DNA from: Streptomyces brasiliensis
GTDB taxonomy: Bacteria; Actinomycetota; Actinomycetes; Streptomycetales; Streptomycetaceae
Assembly: GCF_014647875.1 (NCBI RefSeq)
Contig: NZ_BMQA01000058.1
Span: forward strand, 1-37,868
DNA: 37,868 bases
Direction: 5' to 3'
Below the pieces are notes generated by a model. That model did not search any database. It was not told the DNA's origin and saw only the letters and a list, made by a program, of their open reading frames with translations. Position numbers and translations under genes: made by a program. Positions within the stretch are counted from its first letter, which is position 1. Every line of letters starts with the position of its first letter. Shown here piece by piece: positions 8,037 to 16,379 of this stretch.

Positions 8037-8891
8037 GTGAAGATCGGTATTGGGCTCCCCAACCAGATCCGCGATGTCCGGCCCGACGTCATCCCTGCCT
8101 GGGCCAGGGCGTCGGAGGAGGCCGGTTTCAGCTCCATCGCTTCGCTCGGACGTATCGCCTACCCCGGCGTGATGGACACCGTCGCCCTCGCGGTGGCGGC
8201 CGGTGCCACGAGTTCTGTCGGTCTGATCAGCACGCTGCTGCTCGGGCCCGTGTGGCCCGCCGTCCTGCTGGCCAAGGAGATCGCGGGCATCGACGCGGTC
8301 TCCGGCGGCCGACTCACCCTCGGCCTCGGACTGGGTGGCCGGCCCGACGACTTCGTGGTGGAGGGCCTCGGCCCTCGGGGGACCGGCAAGCGGCTGGACC
8401 GGGACATCGAGACCTACCGCAGCGTGTGGCGCGGGGAGATCCCGCCCGGCTGCGACAACCCGGCCGTGCCCGACGGCACCCGGGAGGTGCCACTGCTGTT
8501 CGGCGGCATGGCGCAGGCGTCGTTCGACCGGGTCGCCAGGGCGGGCCGGGGATACATCGGCCCGGCGGCGGCGCCCGCGCTCGTCGGCCCGGCCTTCGAT
8601 CACGCAAGGACGGTCTGGAAGGCGGCCGGACGCGAGGGCACGCCGTACCTCGTCGCTCTCGGATACTTCGCACTGGGCGACGAGGACCGTGGCCGGGCCG
8701 GCGTCTACGACTACTACGGCTCGGCCGGGTCGGACGGAGCCCGGGCGAGGGCCGACGAGGTGTGCGGGGGAGTCGATGCCGTACGGGCGACGGTCAAGGC
8801 GTATGAGGAGCTCGGCGTCGACGAACTCATCCTGAACCCGTCCGTCGACGACCTCGACGAGGTGGCACGGCTGGCGGATGCGGTTCTGTAG
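8037..8891 (+). CDS. LLM-class flavin-dependent oxidoreductase (luciferase-like)
   Basis: The 284-residue protein begins with GTG 8037 behind AGGAAAAGG. The N-terminal strand MKIGIGLPNQ, the segment LGPVWPAVLLAKEIAGIDAV followed by SGGRLTLGLGLG, and RGYIGPAA fit the TIM-barrel LLM superfamily (bacterial luciferase, alkane sulfonate and nitrilotriacetate monooxygenases, F420-dependent enzymes). The cofactor may be FMN or F420; Streptomyces makes both and the sequence does not decide. At 284 residues it is at the short end, typical of single-subunit F420/FMN-dependent members. It appears to be a monocistronic gene, since the next gene is on the opposite strand. Confidence 0.88.
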   Translation: MKIGIGLPNQIRDVRPDVIPAWARASEEAGFSSIASLGRIAYPGVMDTVALAVAAGATSSVGLISTLLLGPVWPAVLLAKEIAGIDAVSGGRLTLGLGLGGRPDDFVVEGLGPRGTGKRLDRDIETYRSVWRGEIPPGCDNPAVPDGTREVPLLFGGMAQASFDRVARAGRGYIGPAAAPALVGPAFDHARTVWKAAGREGTPYLVALGYFALGDEDRGRAGVYDYYGSAGSDGARARADEVCGGVDAVRATVKAYEELGVDELILNPSVDDLDEVARLADAVL

Positions 8892-9034
8892 GACCTGCGG
8901 GTCCTGCAGGGCCTGTAAGGGCACCTTCTGACGCACTGCCCTCTGGTGCCTCACCCGTCCCGCGTGGGGGACCGTGTCGCACGCGACACACACCGGTGTC
9001 CGGCTGCGGACCGCCCGCGGGACGAGCGGAGGTG

Positions 9035-9598
9035 TCAGTCGGAGCTGCCCGCACCCGGCTTCACCAGGGTGTACATGACGGAGCGCTGCTGCTTGTGCCG
9101 CTGGATACGTCCCTTGGCGACCAGGGACTCCAGGGTGTTGCGCACCACCTGCGGTGTGGGGTTGCGGTCCGGGTGCTTCTCCAGGAGTTCGTCCCGCAGC
9201 TCCTTCGCCAGACGCGGCTCGTCGTACGTGCGAAGCAGGTCCGCCAGGAGGTCACTGAGCAGAGGTCGGCGCGACTTCCCCTTCGCGCCGGCCTTGGCCG
9301 TGCTGTCCGCCGGAGCGGCCTTGGCCGACGCGGAACGCCGTGAAGTGGCTCCGGCCGGAGTCCGCTTCGCCTTCGCGACGACGGGCTCGTCCTGCAACTG
9401 CTCGGGCAGACGGGACGCGTCCGCGAAACCCTCGTACCGCTCGGCGAGGTTCAGGATGTCCGCCAGGAGGGCCTCCTCCTGCTTCAGCACCGTGATCCTC
9501 TCCGCCAGATCCTGCTGTCGACGGCGGTTCTCCTCCAGGTCCGACGCGGCCTGCTCTACGTACCGCGATCGGAGCGTGGCGGCTGATTGGCTGGTCAC
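9035..9598 (-). CDS. Coiled-coil plus winged-helix putative regulatory protein
   Basis: The 187-residue product starts with GTG 9598 behind AGGAAG. Residues about 10-55 form a heptad-rich coiled coil (RSRYVEQAASDLEENRRRQQ and beyond). A lysine/alanine-rich linker follows (residues about 75-110, KAKRTPAGATSRRSASAKA). The C-terminus (LSDLLADLLRTYDEPRLAKE, then TPQVVRNTLESLVAKGRIQR) has the helix-helix-turn-helix-wing pattern of a winged-helix DNA-binding domain. Proteins of this type recur in Streptomyces with no assigned function. A dimeric DNA-binding protein joined by the coiled coil is the best reading. The lysine-rich linker resembles nucleoid-associated proteins. Confidence 0.75.
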   Translation of the reverse strand: MTSQSAATLRSRYVEQAASDLEENRRRQQDLAERITVLKQEEALLADILNLAERYEGFADASRLPEQLQDEPVVAKAKRTPAGATSRRSASAKAAPADSTAKAGAKGKSRRPLLSDLLADLLRTYDEPRLAKELRDELLEKHPDRNPTPQVVRNTLESLVAKGRIQRHKQQRSVMYTLVKPGAGSSD

Positions 9599-10002
9599 AA
9601 CCGTTCACTTCCTCGATATGGATATGACGTTGCGCATGGTACCCACGCCGAGGGTCCCGTGCGGATAAGTGTCAGTGCCGGACGGTGCGTCTGGCATGGT
9701 CGCTCTTCACCATAAGCGCCGATGTGCCTGGGCATGTAGGAGGTGGTGGCATTTCTTCAGCCTCCCCAGGGTTCGACGACGTCACCCGCCCGACGTGCCC
9801 CCCGAACATACTGCCCGGTAAGTGTGTCGTCGAACCGTTCGTGACCACCCTTTGTGGACCTTGTGTGTGTGGAACGCGTCCGTGGCCGCCTCGGTGGTCG
9901 GTCCGACCTGAGTAAACGCACTCGGCTTCGGTCAGGTGGAACCATGTTGCGCCGTCCGGGGGAGGGCGAGGGGTGACCTCGTCCCGCCTCCCTGCGAGGC
10001 CG
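9599..10002. other. Intergenic region without a recognisable gene
   Basis: Both flanking genes are on the minus strand. Short frames here have neither codon bias nor a domain. The region must contain the promoter of the coiled-coil/winged-helix gene; a less GC-rich patch lies at 9600-9640. Confidence 0.4.
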
Positions 10003-10767
10003 TCACCCGGCGGCGTGCTCGCGGGCCGTCAGGGCGGCCTCCTTGGCCGACCCGTGGTGCACGGGGCCGTGGCCGGGCAGGAGGAGGTCCGCGTCGAGGT
10101 TCTCGATCACGGTCAGGGAGTCGAGAGCCCGGGCACGGTCGGTGTGGAACATGTCGGGCAGCAGCTGAGGTCCGCTGATCCGCGACGTGGGGTGCGCGGT
10201 CACCAGGGCGTCACCGGTGATCAGGATGCCGCTTTCGGGCAGGTGGTAGGCACAGTGGCCCTTGGTGTGGCCCGGTGTGTGCACGGGCACCGGCGCGCCG
10301 GGCAGGTCCAGAGCTCCCTGCGTCGGGAAGGCCTCCGGCTCGCAGACGGGAACATGGGTGGTTCCTCCGGCGCGGAGGGCGTGCACGGCCCACGGGAGCA
10401 CACCGGGCCGCCACGCCTGCGCGAGCACCTGCCCGATGGACACCTGATGGAGGAAGTCGCGGCGGGCGTGCGGCACCTCCTCCTGGTGCATGAGGACCGG
10501 CACGTCGTACTCGGCGCGCAGGTGTTCGGCGGCGCCGATGTGGTCGTTGTGCGCGTGCGTGACCAGGACGGCGGCCACGGAGCGTGCGTTCAGCCCGACC
10601 GCCTCCAGCGAGGCCAGTACGGCGTCGCAGTCGCCGGGGTAGCCCGTGTCGATGAGTGTGCAGCTGTCGCCGTCCTTGACGATCACCCAGTTGGTGTTGC
10701 TGCCGGACACCGAATGGACGTTGCTCTCGACGCGGACGATGTCGTCCTCACGCAGAAGCCTCGGCAT
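10003..10767 (-). CDS. Metallo-beta-lactamase-fold hydrolase
   Basis: The 254-residue protein carries the metal-binding motif THAHNDHIG (HxHxDH), a further His ligand in HTPGHTKGH, the bridging Asp in LITGDALV, and the final His in LLPGHGPVHHG, so the binuclear zinc site of the family is complete. NTNWVIVKDGDSCTLIDTG is the usual first beta sandwich. Such stand-alone enzymes include glyoxalase II-like thioesterases, lactonases and quorum-quenching hydrolases; the substrate is not evident. The ATG has GAGAGGA 11 bases upstream. Confidence 0.9.
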   Translation of the reverse strand: MPRLLREDDIVRVESNVHSVSGSNTNWVIVKDGDSCTLIDTGYPGDCDAVLASLEAVGLNARSVAAVLVTHAHNDHIGAAEHLRAEYDVPVLMHQEEVPHARRDFLHQVSIGQVLAQAWRPGVLPWAVHALRAGGTTHVPVCEPEAFPTQGALDLPGAPVPVHTPGHTKGHCAYHLPESGILITGDALVTAHPTSRISGPQLLPDMFHTDRARALDSLTVIENLDADLLLPGHGPVHHGSAKEAALTAREHAAG

Positions 10768-11114
10768 GGTCGTTCTGATCCTCTCGTCGCGGTCGGACCC
10801 CGGAGGGGCCCTGCCGCTGGGTCCGGGTGAGGGATCCTTCGTCCCCCGCGCCGCGCGCCGACGTCACGGCGCGGACAGCGACTGGCTGTAGGCACTCCGG
10901 ATGAGGTCGCCGGGGCCGCAGGGCAGGGATCCGGATCACAAACCTACCTGAACGCGGCTGACGCTCGGACGGGCACCGTCGTGACACCGCGCATCGCGGG
11001 CCCGGTCGTATCACTGGGTCATCCCGCTGGCGCAGGTGCCGACCGTCGGGATGGGGACGGGTGTGTGTCTTTGTCCGGTCCTGAACACACCTGATGACCC
11101 CGGAGGGATCTCCG
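10768..11114. other. Intergenic region, nothing recognised
   Basis: This 347-base spacer lies between two minus-strand genes. No frame has convincing codon bias. It carries the promoter region of the metallohydrolase gene. Confidence 0.4.
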
Positions 11115-11828
11115 TCAGGCGGACTCGGCGGTCGAGGCCGCGCCCGTCCCCGGCTGTTCCGGCACGCCTGCGCACTCGCAGGTGTCGCTCGCGGCGTCGC
11201 ACAGGGAGTCTCTGAGAGCCATGACGGCATCGCGCAGCTCCGCCGGCGGGGGAGTGTACGGCGATGAGGAGCGCGTACCGGGACGGCTACGACCCCACAA
11301 CGGGCCCTGTGGCCGTGGCCTCGTCGCGTCCCGGAGTCCCGTTCCGGCCTCCCACGCGCCCACCGTGCCGCCGGTCTTCAGCACGCCGGCGTCGCGGACG
11401 GCGACGGGGCCGGACGCCACCGTGCGAGCCTCCCGCACCAGGTGGCGCCGGCACACCGATGGGCCCTCCCGGACCGCTCCGGGCGGGACCGGATCGTCAC
11501 AGGGTACGGGTTCCACGGACGGCGGCAGCCGGAAGTTCGCGGCCGTCATCACGGCGGTGGCGCGGGCCGCGACCTCGGCACGGGCCGTGGTCAGAGCCTC
11601 CAGGACACTCTCGCCGAGCTGCGGGGCCTTCATCTCGCGGAACCGCTTGTCGACGAAGCGGATTCCCGCCGCGCGGCCGTCGGCGTCCACGGTGACCTCG
11701 ACGACGCCGTCTCTGGAACGCGCCGTCACCGACAGCGCCCTCATCTGTTCCCGGGCCCTGGTCACAGCTCCGTACTGTTCGGCGAAGTCGGCAAGGACCT
11801 GCTCCAGACGGCCCGGTGGCGTCTCCAT
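11115..11828 (-). CDS. YbaB/EbfC-like nucleoid-associated protein with long C-terminal tail
   Basis: The start is ATG 11828, preceded by GAGGAGGA four to five bases upstream, giving 237 residues. The first about 105 residues resemble the YbaB/EbfC fold: an N-terminal helix (RLEQVLADFAEQYGAVTRAR), then beta strands MRALSVTARSRDGVVEVTVD and AAGIRFVDKRFREM, then a C-terminal helix (ESVLEALTTARAEVAARATA). YbaB proteins are small dimers that bind DNA. Here about 130 extra residues follow, rich in Pro, Arg and Gly, ending with a short helical, cysteine-containing piece (AELRDAVMALRDSLCDAASD then TCECAG). Actinobacterial YbaB relatives often carry divergent tails, and the role of this one is unknown. 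Confidence 0.75.
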   Translation of the reverse strand: METPPGRLEQVLADFAEQYGAVTRAREQMRALSVTARSRDGVVEVTVDADGRAAGIRFVDKRFREMKAPQLGESVLEALTTARAEVAARATAVMTAANFRLPPSVEPVPCDDPVPPGAVREGPSVCRRHLVREARTVASGPVAVRDAGVLKTGGTVGAWEAGTGLRDATRPRPQGPLWGRSRPGTRSSSPYTPPPAELRDAVMALRDSLCDAASDTCECAGVPEQPGTGAASTAESA

Positions 11829-12343
11829 CGTCCTCCTCTGCCGGTGAAGCCACCCGCAGGCGGCATGACCTCGAAACGTTCGGGCGGGCCGTGTCTTTCC
11901 GGGACACCCTCCGGTGTCCGCTCGCATCCGGGCACGCGTGATCTCGCCCCTCCGGAGCCCGCCCCACCCCACCCGACATCCTCGCTGCACGGCACCGGAA
12001 GGGGAAGAGGAAGGCCCTGCCGGAGGGCGACCCGGGCCGGGGCCTTCCGACACATGAGGGAAACGAGACGACCGCACATTTGGTTCACATGCCGAAGAAG
12101 CGCCGTGCATCGGCCCGGCATTCGTCCGAGCCGGCCTCCGTCACACGTGCGCCGGGTATGCTCCGTGCCGAGCTCTTCGCCACTGCGGCGGTCCTCCCGC
12201 CGCGCGCTGCCGTGCGAGCCGTGGGCCCCGTCCCGGTGACCGCGCACACTGACGAGCGGTGCGTCCGTGGCCGCGGGAGCGACCCCACGTCGGGCCGCGC
12301 CGCAGACGTTCGTGGCGCCGGACCGCCCCCACCTGGAGGACTC
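11829..12343. other. Divergent spacer between YbaB-like and PTPS genes
   Basis: These 515 bases contain open frames without convincing codon bias. Near 12141-12160 the sequence GTCACACGTG is followed by TATGCT, a possible -10 for the downstream pterin gene. Upstream of the YbaB-like start the bases are unremarkable apart from its strong ribosome site. Confidence 0.35.
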
Positions 12344-12742
12344 TTGTTCAGCATCACCGTACGTGACCACATGATGGTCGCCCACAGCTTCCGCGGCGAG
12401 GTCTTCGGGCCCGCCCAGCGGCTGCACGGGGCGACGTTCGTCGTGGACGCGACGTTCCGGCGCCCGGAACTGGACGACGACAACATCGTCGTCGACATCG
12501 GCCTGGCCACCACAGAACTCGGCAAGGTGATCGGCGGGTTCAACTACCGCAACCTCGACGACGAGGAGCAGTTCCACCAGATCAACACCTCGACGGAGTA
12601 CCTGGCCAAGGTGATCGCCGACCGCCTGGTCGAGGCGATCCACGCGGGGGCGCTGGGGGAGGGGGCCCGGGGAATCCGCGAGGTGGTCGTGACGCTGCAC
12701 GAGTCGCACATCGCGTGGGCCAGCTACGAACGCAGCGTTTGA
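12344..12742 (+). CDS. 6-pyruvoyl-tetrahydropterin synthase/QueD family protein
   Basis: The 132-residue product is inferred to start at TTG 12344, just after GGAGGA, because the family begins at this point (FSITVRDHMMVAHSF). The zinc-site histidines lie in AHSFRGEVFGPAQRLHGATF, and the C-terminal catalytic-site run TLHESHIAWASYE is intact. Family members convert 7,8-dihydroneopterin triphosphate to 6-pyruvoyl-tetrahydropterin or, as QueD, to 6-carboxytetrahydropterin for 7-deazaguanine synthesis. No queuosine or deazaguanine genes are adjacent. The spacing of only three bases between ribosome site and TTG is short but no better start exists. An 18-bp perfect hairpin follows. Confidence 0.85.
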   Translation: MFSITVRDHMMVAHSFRGEVFGPAQRLHGATFVVDATFRRPELDDDNIVVDIGLATTELGKVIGGFNYRNLDDEEQFHQINTSTEYLAKVIADRLVEAIHAGALGEGARGIREVVVTLHESHIAWASYERSV

Positions 12743-12750
12743 CGGACGCG

Positions 12751-12789
12751 CGGGAGCCCGCCCCGCCGTATCGGCGGGGCGGGCTCCCG
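12751..12789. terminator. Bidirectional hairpin terminator
   Basis: A perfect 18-bp stem (12751-12768 against 12772-12789) with a three-base loop sits between the convergent pterin synthase and glucosaminidase genes. It should stop transcription from both sides. Confidence 0.8.
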
Positions 12790-12805
12790 GCCTTTGCGGT
12801 ACCGC

Positions 12806-14302
12806 TCAGCCGCGCACCGTGACCGGCGGGGTGTTGTATCCATCGGCCCGCAGCTTCGGCCGGCCCGGGGGCAGGGCGGACGCGGGCCAGGACAGCGTGA
12901 CCGTGCGGGTCTCACCGGGCAGCAGCCACAGGTAGTTGTCGTCGTAGAGCGTCGGCAGCACGCGGTCGCCGTCCTCGCCGAGCAGGGAGAGCCGGACCAT
13001 CGCGGCGACCATGGACCCCCGGTTGCGCACCGTGGCGGTCGCCGTACGCCGGTCTCCGTCGCGCGCCGCCTGCGCGAGGGACGCCGACAGCCTGGTCTGC
13101 TGGACCTGGTTGAGGGCCCGCAGCGCCTCGGGTGTGCGGCAGCGCCAGTAGGTGTTGCGCGACAGCACCTGGCCCCCGTCGTCCGTGAGGGTCAGCCGCA
13201 GCAGGTGCAGGTCGGGGAGGTCGTCCGCGGGGGCCGCGGTGAACGCCGGCGCGGAGGCGGCGGGGGCCACGTCGACGTGGGTCTCGCGGGTGCTCGCGAT
13301 CCGGCGGCCGGACAGGTCGTACGTCTCCGCCGTGACCTTCGCGCCCTGCAGCGCCCTGCGGGTGTGGTTGACCGCGATGACCTGCCACTTCACCGGGTCG
13401 GCCTGGACGTGCAGGGGCTCGCAGGCGCTCCGGCAGCCGAAATAGGCGCCGTTGACGTCGAAGTCGTAGTCGTAGGTCTGCCAGACGGTGCTGTGCCAGG
13501 CCGGGTGGGACATCCACAGCATCAGCCCGCTGGCGTTGTCCCACAGGTTGGCGTTCCAGGCCTCGAACATGGCACGGAAGTTCTCGTAGTTGACGAACTG
13601 CGCCTTGCGCGTGAAGTCGTCCAGGTCGCGGGCCGTGCCGAGGCGGGTCTCGATGGCCGCCTTGTAGTTCTGCGATGCCTGGTTGCCGTGCTCGCTCCAG
13701 TCGTGGTGGTACCAGGCGCCTCCGATCGGCCACTCCGGTCCGTCGTCGCCGATCATGGCGCGGGTGCTGGCGGCGGTGGAGACGACCGGCATGCCGATCT
13801 CGGTGTGGAAGCCGAAGTCCTTGCTGCCGAAGGTCGAGGGGTCGAAGTACTTCTCCGGCTCGACCCAGCCGTAGGGGCCGCCGCCGTTGACGGCACCGCC
13901 CGCGGAGTTGTTCTGGTACAGCACTCCCGGCACCTGGCTCTCCACTGCCTCGCGCATGCCTTCGTCGACCGCGGCGGGCGGGTTGCCCTCGTTGGCACCG
14001 CACCACACCGCCACGCTCGGGTGTATGCGGTAGCGCAGCACGGTGTCGCGGGCCACGGAGAGGAACGCCTCGTGGTCCGGCGGGTCCATGCTCCAGGCGT
14101 TGGGGAAGTCGTTCCACACCAGGATGCCGTGCGCGTCGCAGGCGGCGTAGAACTCCTCGCGGTTGCTGCTGCCGACCCAGTTGCGGATCATCGTGAAGTT
14201 CATGGCCCTGTGCATCCGCACTGCCGCGTCCATCCGGTCGGCGGGCATGCGGCGCAGCAGTTCGTCCCAGCCCCAGTTGCCGCCGCGTATCAGTCCAATC
14301 AC
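12806..14302 (-). pseudogene. 5'-truncated GH2 exo-beta-D-glucosaminidase
   Basis: About 498 codons encode the catalytic TIM barrel and C-terminal beta domains of a glycoside hydrolase family 2 enzyme most like exo-beta-D-glucosaminidase, which releases glucosamine from chitosan ends. Recognisable parts are GGNWGWDELLRRMP, MIRNWVGSSNREEFYAACD, the acid/base Glu in VWCGANEGNP, and the probable nucleophile Glu in FHTEIGMP. Full-length enzymes are roughly 900 residues with a signal peptide, a sugar-binding jelly roll and an Ig-like domain before this point. All of these are missing, and the frame begins abruptly at the RGGNWGWDELL segment. A promoter-like and operator-like region lies just upstream, so an internal deletion of the 5' half is likely. 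Residual expression would give a non-secreted partial protein. Confidence 0.85.
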
Positions 14303-14354
14303 CGGGGGTGGGCGGATGCGCGTGTGTTGCCGGGTGCGGGCGGCCCCCGCTATC

Positions 14355-14368
14355 TGACAACGTTGCCA
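14355..14368 (-). promoter_or_regulatory. LacI-type operator of the truncated glucosaminidase gene
   Basis: TGACAACGTTGCCA is a near-perfect palindrome with a CAACGTTG core, the classical layout of LacI-family operators at Streptomyces sugar-hydrolase genes. A TTGACA box on the minus strand (14394-14399) lies 25 bases upstream. The surviving operator suggests that the control region of the chitosan-degrading enzyme outlived its coding half. Confidence 0.5.
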
Positions 14369-14556
14369 TAGGATGTTGCGGCAGACACCTCCCTGTCAAG
14401 TGCCGTGACGGTGGCGAATGTTGCACCGGGCCGTGGGGCGTGACGGTCGTGGCCGAGATGCGCGGGGCCCGGCGGGACTACCGTGTCCTCGGTGGTCATT
14501 CATGTGACTGCCGGTCTCTCCACCGACTCGCGCCACGAAGAAACGTGTGAATACTG

Positions 14557-15066
14557 ATGACGTCCTTTGACGATGACGACGGCGCCTCGCTGATGACGCC
14601 GCACATGGCGGCCACGGACCCCGCCTTCGCCGCTCTGCTGCTCTCCAGCCATCTGAGCCTGGCGGGCGAGCCGCTGTGTCCGGCGGCGTGGGAGACCGAG
14701 CGGGACGCCGCGCGGTGGCTGTACGAGCAGGCTCCGTTCGGGCTGCTGGCGCATGACACGTCCGTCGATCCGCGCTTCGTCTACGCCAACAGGACGGCGC
14801 AGGATCGCTTCGGCTACTCCTGGGACGAGTTCGTCGGTCTGCCGTCCCGGCTGTCGGCGCGTCCGGACGGCCAGGAGGACCGGGAGGCCTTCGTGCGTGC
14901 CGTGACGGACGACCACTACGCCACGGGATACCAGGGGATACGGGTCGGCAAGGGCGGCCGGACCTTCTGGATCGAGGACGTGACCATGTGGGACCTGATC
15001 GACACCCACGGGAGGATCCATGGTCAGGCGGCGGTGTTCCGCTCCTCGTCGCCCACGGGTAGGTGA
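14557..15066 (+). CDS. MEKHLA-domain (PAS-like) protein
   Basis: The 169-residue product matches the stand-alone MEKHLA family. LLLSSHLSLAGEPL begins the domain, followed by WLYEQAPFGLLAHDT, FVYANRTAQDRFGYSWDEFV and TGYQGIRVGKGGRTFWIEDV, the usual order of the PAS-related fold. In plants the domain forms the C-terminus of HD-ZIP III transcription factors and is thought to sense a small molecule or redox signal. Bacterial single-domain members have no defined function. The ATG is preceded by GAAGAAACG. The gene is divergent from the glucosaminidase remnant and closed by a strong hairpin. Confidence 0.85.
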   Translation: MTSFDDDDGASLMTPHMAATDPAFAALLLSSHLSLAGEPLCPAAWETERDAARWLYEQAPFGLLAHDTSVDPRFVYANRTAQDRFGYSWDEFVGLPSRLSARPDGQEDREAFVRAVTDDHYATGYQGIRVGKGGRTFWIEDVTMWDLIDTHGRIHGQAAVFRSSSPTGR

Positions 15067-15089
15067 CCGGGCGGCAGGGTCCTGTCGTG

Positions 15090-15130
15090 TGACGAGCCCG
15101 CCACGGCATGTCGCCGTGGCGGGCTCGTCA
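15090..15130 (+). terminator. Hairpin terminator after the MEKHLA gene
   Basis: A perfect 18-bp stem (15090-15107 against 15113-15130) with a five-base loop starts 24 bases after the stop codon. Confidence 0.8.
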
Positions 15131-15702
15131 TGTGTGACTCGCACGGGTCCGGCCGCGCACCACCTTTCAGGTGACTCTCCAGCACACCGTCCATGATCTG
15201 GCCGTACCCGGAATCGGAATCGACCGGTGCACCGGCTCGCTGGAACACGCGCTCGCGAGGGGCGCTGTGGGCGCCGACGGGGTCCTGTGCGGGAAGCCGC
15301 ACCGCGGAGCGCTGTGAACAGACTGTCACATACGTCGCTCCAGGTCGTTCGAGTCCGCACCACCTTTCACTCAATTACCCCATGAACATCACACGTGTTT
15401 TTTGGCGCAAAGCCTCTACGATGGCTCGTCAAGGCGGCTCGTCACACGTGACATACAACTCACATCTCGCGCTTGTTTGGATTCTGTAAAAACGGGGAAT
15501 TCGTGTACCGGGCGAAAAAATCCCAGGTGGGAAGGGGTTTTTCGAGGCGGTCCGACTGCTTGTCGGGCACATGTGTTCGTGGGACCGGGGCGCGGCACCC
15601 GGACGACACAAATGCAGCATTTTTCTGGCACCCGTCGCTGCCTACAGTGCGTATACGGGGGTTACATCCGGCCTCCGGCTCGCCGCACCTCAGAGAACCA
15701 GG
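15131..15702 (+). promoter_or_regulatory. Long upstream region of the ECF sigma gene
   Basis: These 570 bases hold no convincing gene and are less GC-rich than their surroundings, especially 15360-15640. They contain an exact 14-base direct repeat, CGCACCACCTTTCA, at 15156-15169 and 15356-15369, exactly 200 bp apart. Also present are a near-match to the window's recurrent operator (15157-15175, one base short in the spacer) and the palindromic cores ACACGTGT (15391-15398) and GTCACACGTGAC (15441-15452). TACGAT at 15418-15423 is a candidate -10. The length and density of motifs point to complex control of the sigma factor. Confidence 0.45.
15156..15369 (+). repeat. Exact 14-bp direct repeat, 200 bp apart
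   Basis: CGCACCACCTTTCA occurs at 15156-15169 and 15356-15369 upstream of the sigma factor gene. The first copy runs on into GGTGAC and so resembles the GTCACC-N9-GGTGAC operator with an eight-base spacer. Confidence 0.7.
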
Positions 15703-16239
15703 ATGGTTCAGAACACTATGGCTACGCCCCCCACGGCTATGTCCCGGTCCGATCTCCTCGGCACCATCATGAGGGAACACCGGGACGGTCTTGTCTCGTA
15801 CGCCGAGAAGCTGCTGGGTGACCACGGACTTGCCGAGGACATCGTCCAGGAGACCTTCATCCGGGCCTGGCGCAACATCGACCGTCTGCTCGGGATGGAG
15901 GGGTCGGTCCGGGGTTGGCTCTTCACCGTCACCCGGCACTTGGTCATCGACTGGGTGCGCAAGCCCCATGCGCGAAGGGAAGTCATCGGAGTCACCTACA
16001 ACGACCCCGTGTCGGGTACCGACAGCACCGAGCGGGTGCATGACGCCCTGGTGACCAGGCCCCTGCTGCGCAGACTGTCTCCCGAGCACCGTGCCGTGCT
16101 GGTCCAGATATATCTGTGCGACCGCAGCATTCAGGAAACCGCCGGCATCCTCGGAGTGCCGGCCGGCACCGTCAAGAGCCGCCAGCACAACGCCCTGCGC
16201 AAGCTGCGGAGCGTCGTCGTACGACCCGAGGCGGCTTAG
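15703..16239 (+). CDS. ECF-type RNA polymerase sigma factor
   Basis: The start at ATG 15703 gives 178 residues; ATG 15718 is an alternative. Region 2 (LVSYAEKLLGDHGLAEDIVQ, ETFIRAWRN, then VRGWLFTVTRHLVIDWVRKP) and region 4 (LLRRLSPEHRAVLVQIYLCD, then SIQETAGILGVPAGTVKSRQ) are complete, with a short linker, so this is a minimal ECF factor able to recognise -10 and -35 elements. It resembles the SigL/SigK-like ECF proteins. Those usually have a membrane anti-sigma gene directly downstream, but here the next gene is a convergent SARP regulator, so control must come from transcription or from a distant anti-sigma. Confidence 0.92.
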   Translation: MVQNTMATPPTAMSRSDLLGTIMREHRDGLVSYAEKLLGDHGLAEDIVQETFIRAWRNIDRLLGMEGSVRGWLFTVTRHLVIDWVRKPHARREVIGVTYNDPVSGTDSTERVHDALVTRPLLRRLSPEHRAVLVQIYLCDRSIQETAGILGVPAGTVKSRQHNALRKLRSVVVRPEAA

Positions 16240-16379
16240 GCGTGCCCGCGGGCTTCTCGTACACCCGGCCGGGCGAGTGGCCGTGTTCCCGCGAGGACTT
16301 CGGTGTCCGAGCATGCGGTCCCGGGTCCATGGGCGGACGGCACCGGGACTTCGTCGTGGTCGAGCAGAGCGTGCCCGGG

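Noticed and set aside
12794..14371. Long plus-strand open frame (525 codons)
   Set aside because: It is antisense to the GH2 glucosaminidase remnant, whose family motifs are unmistakable.
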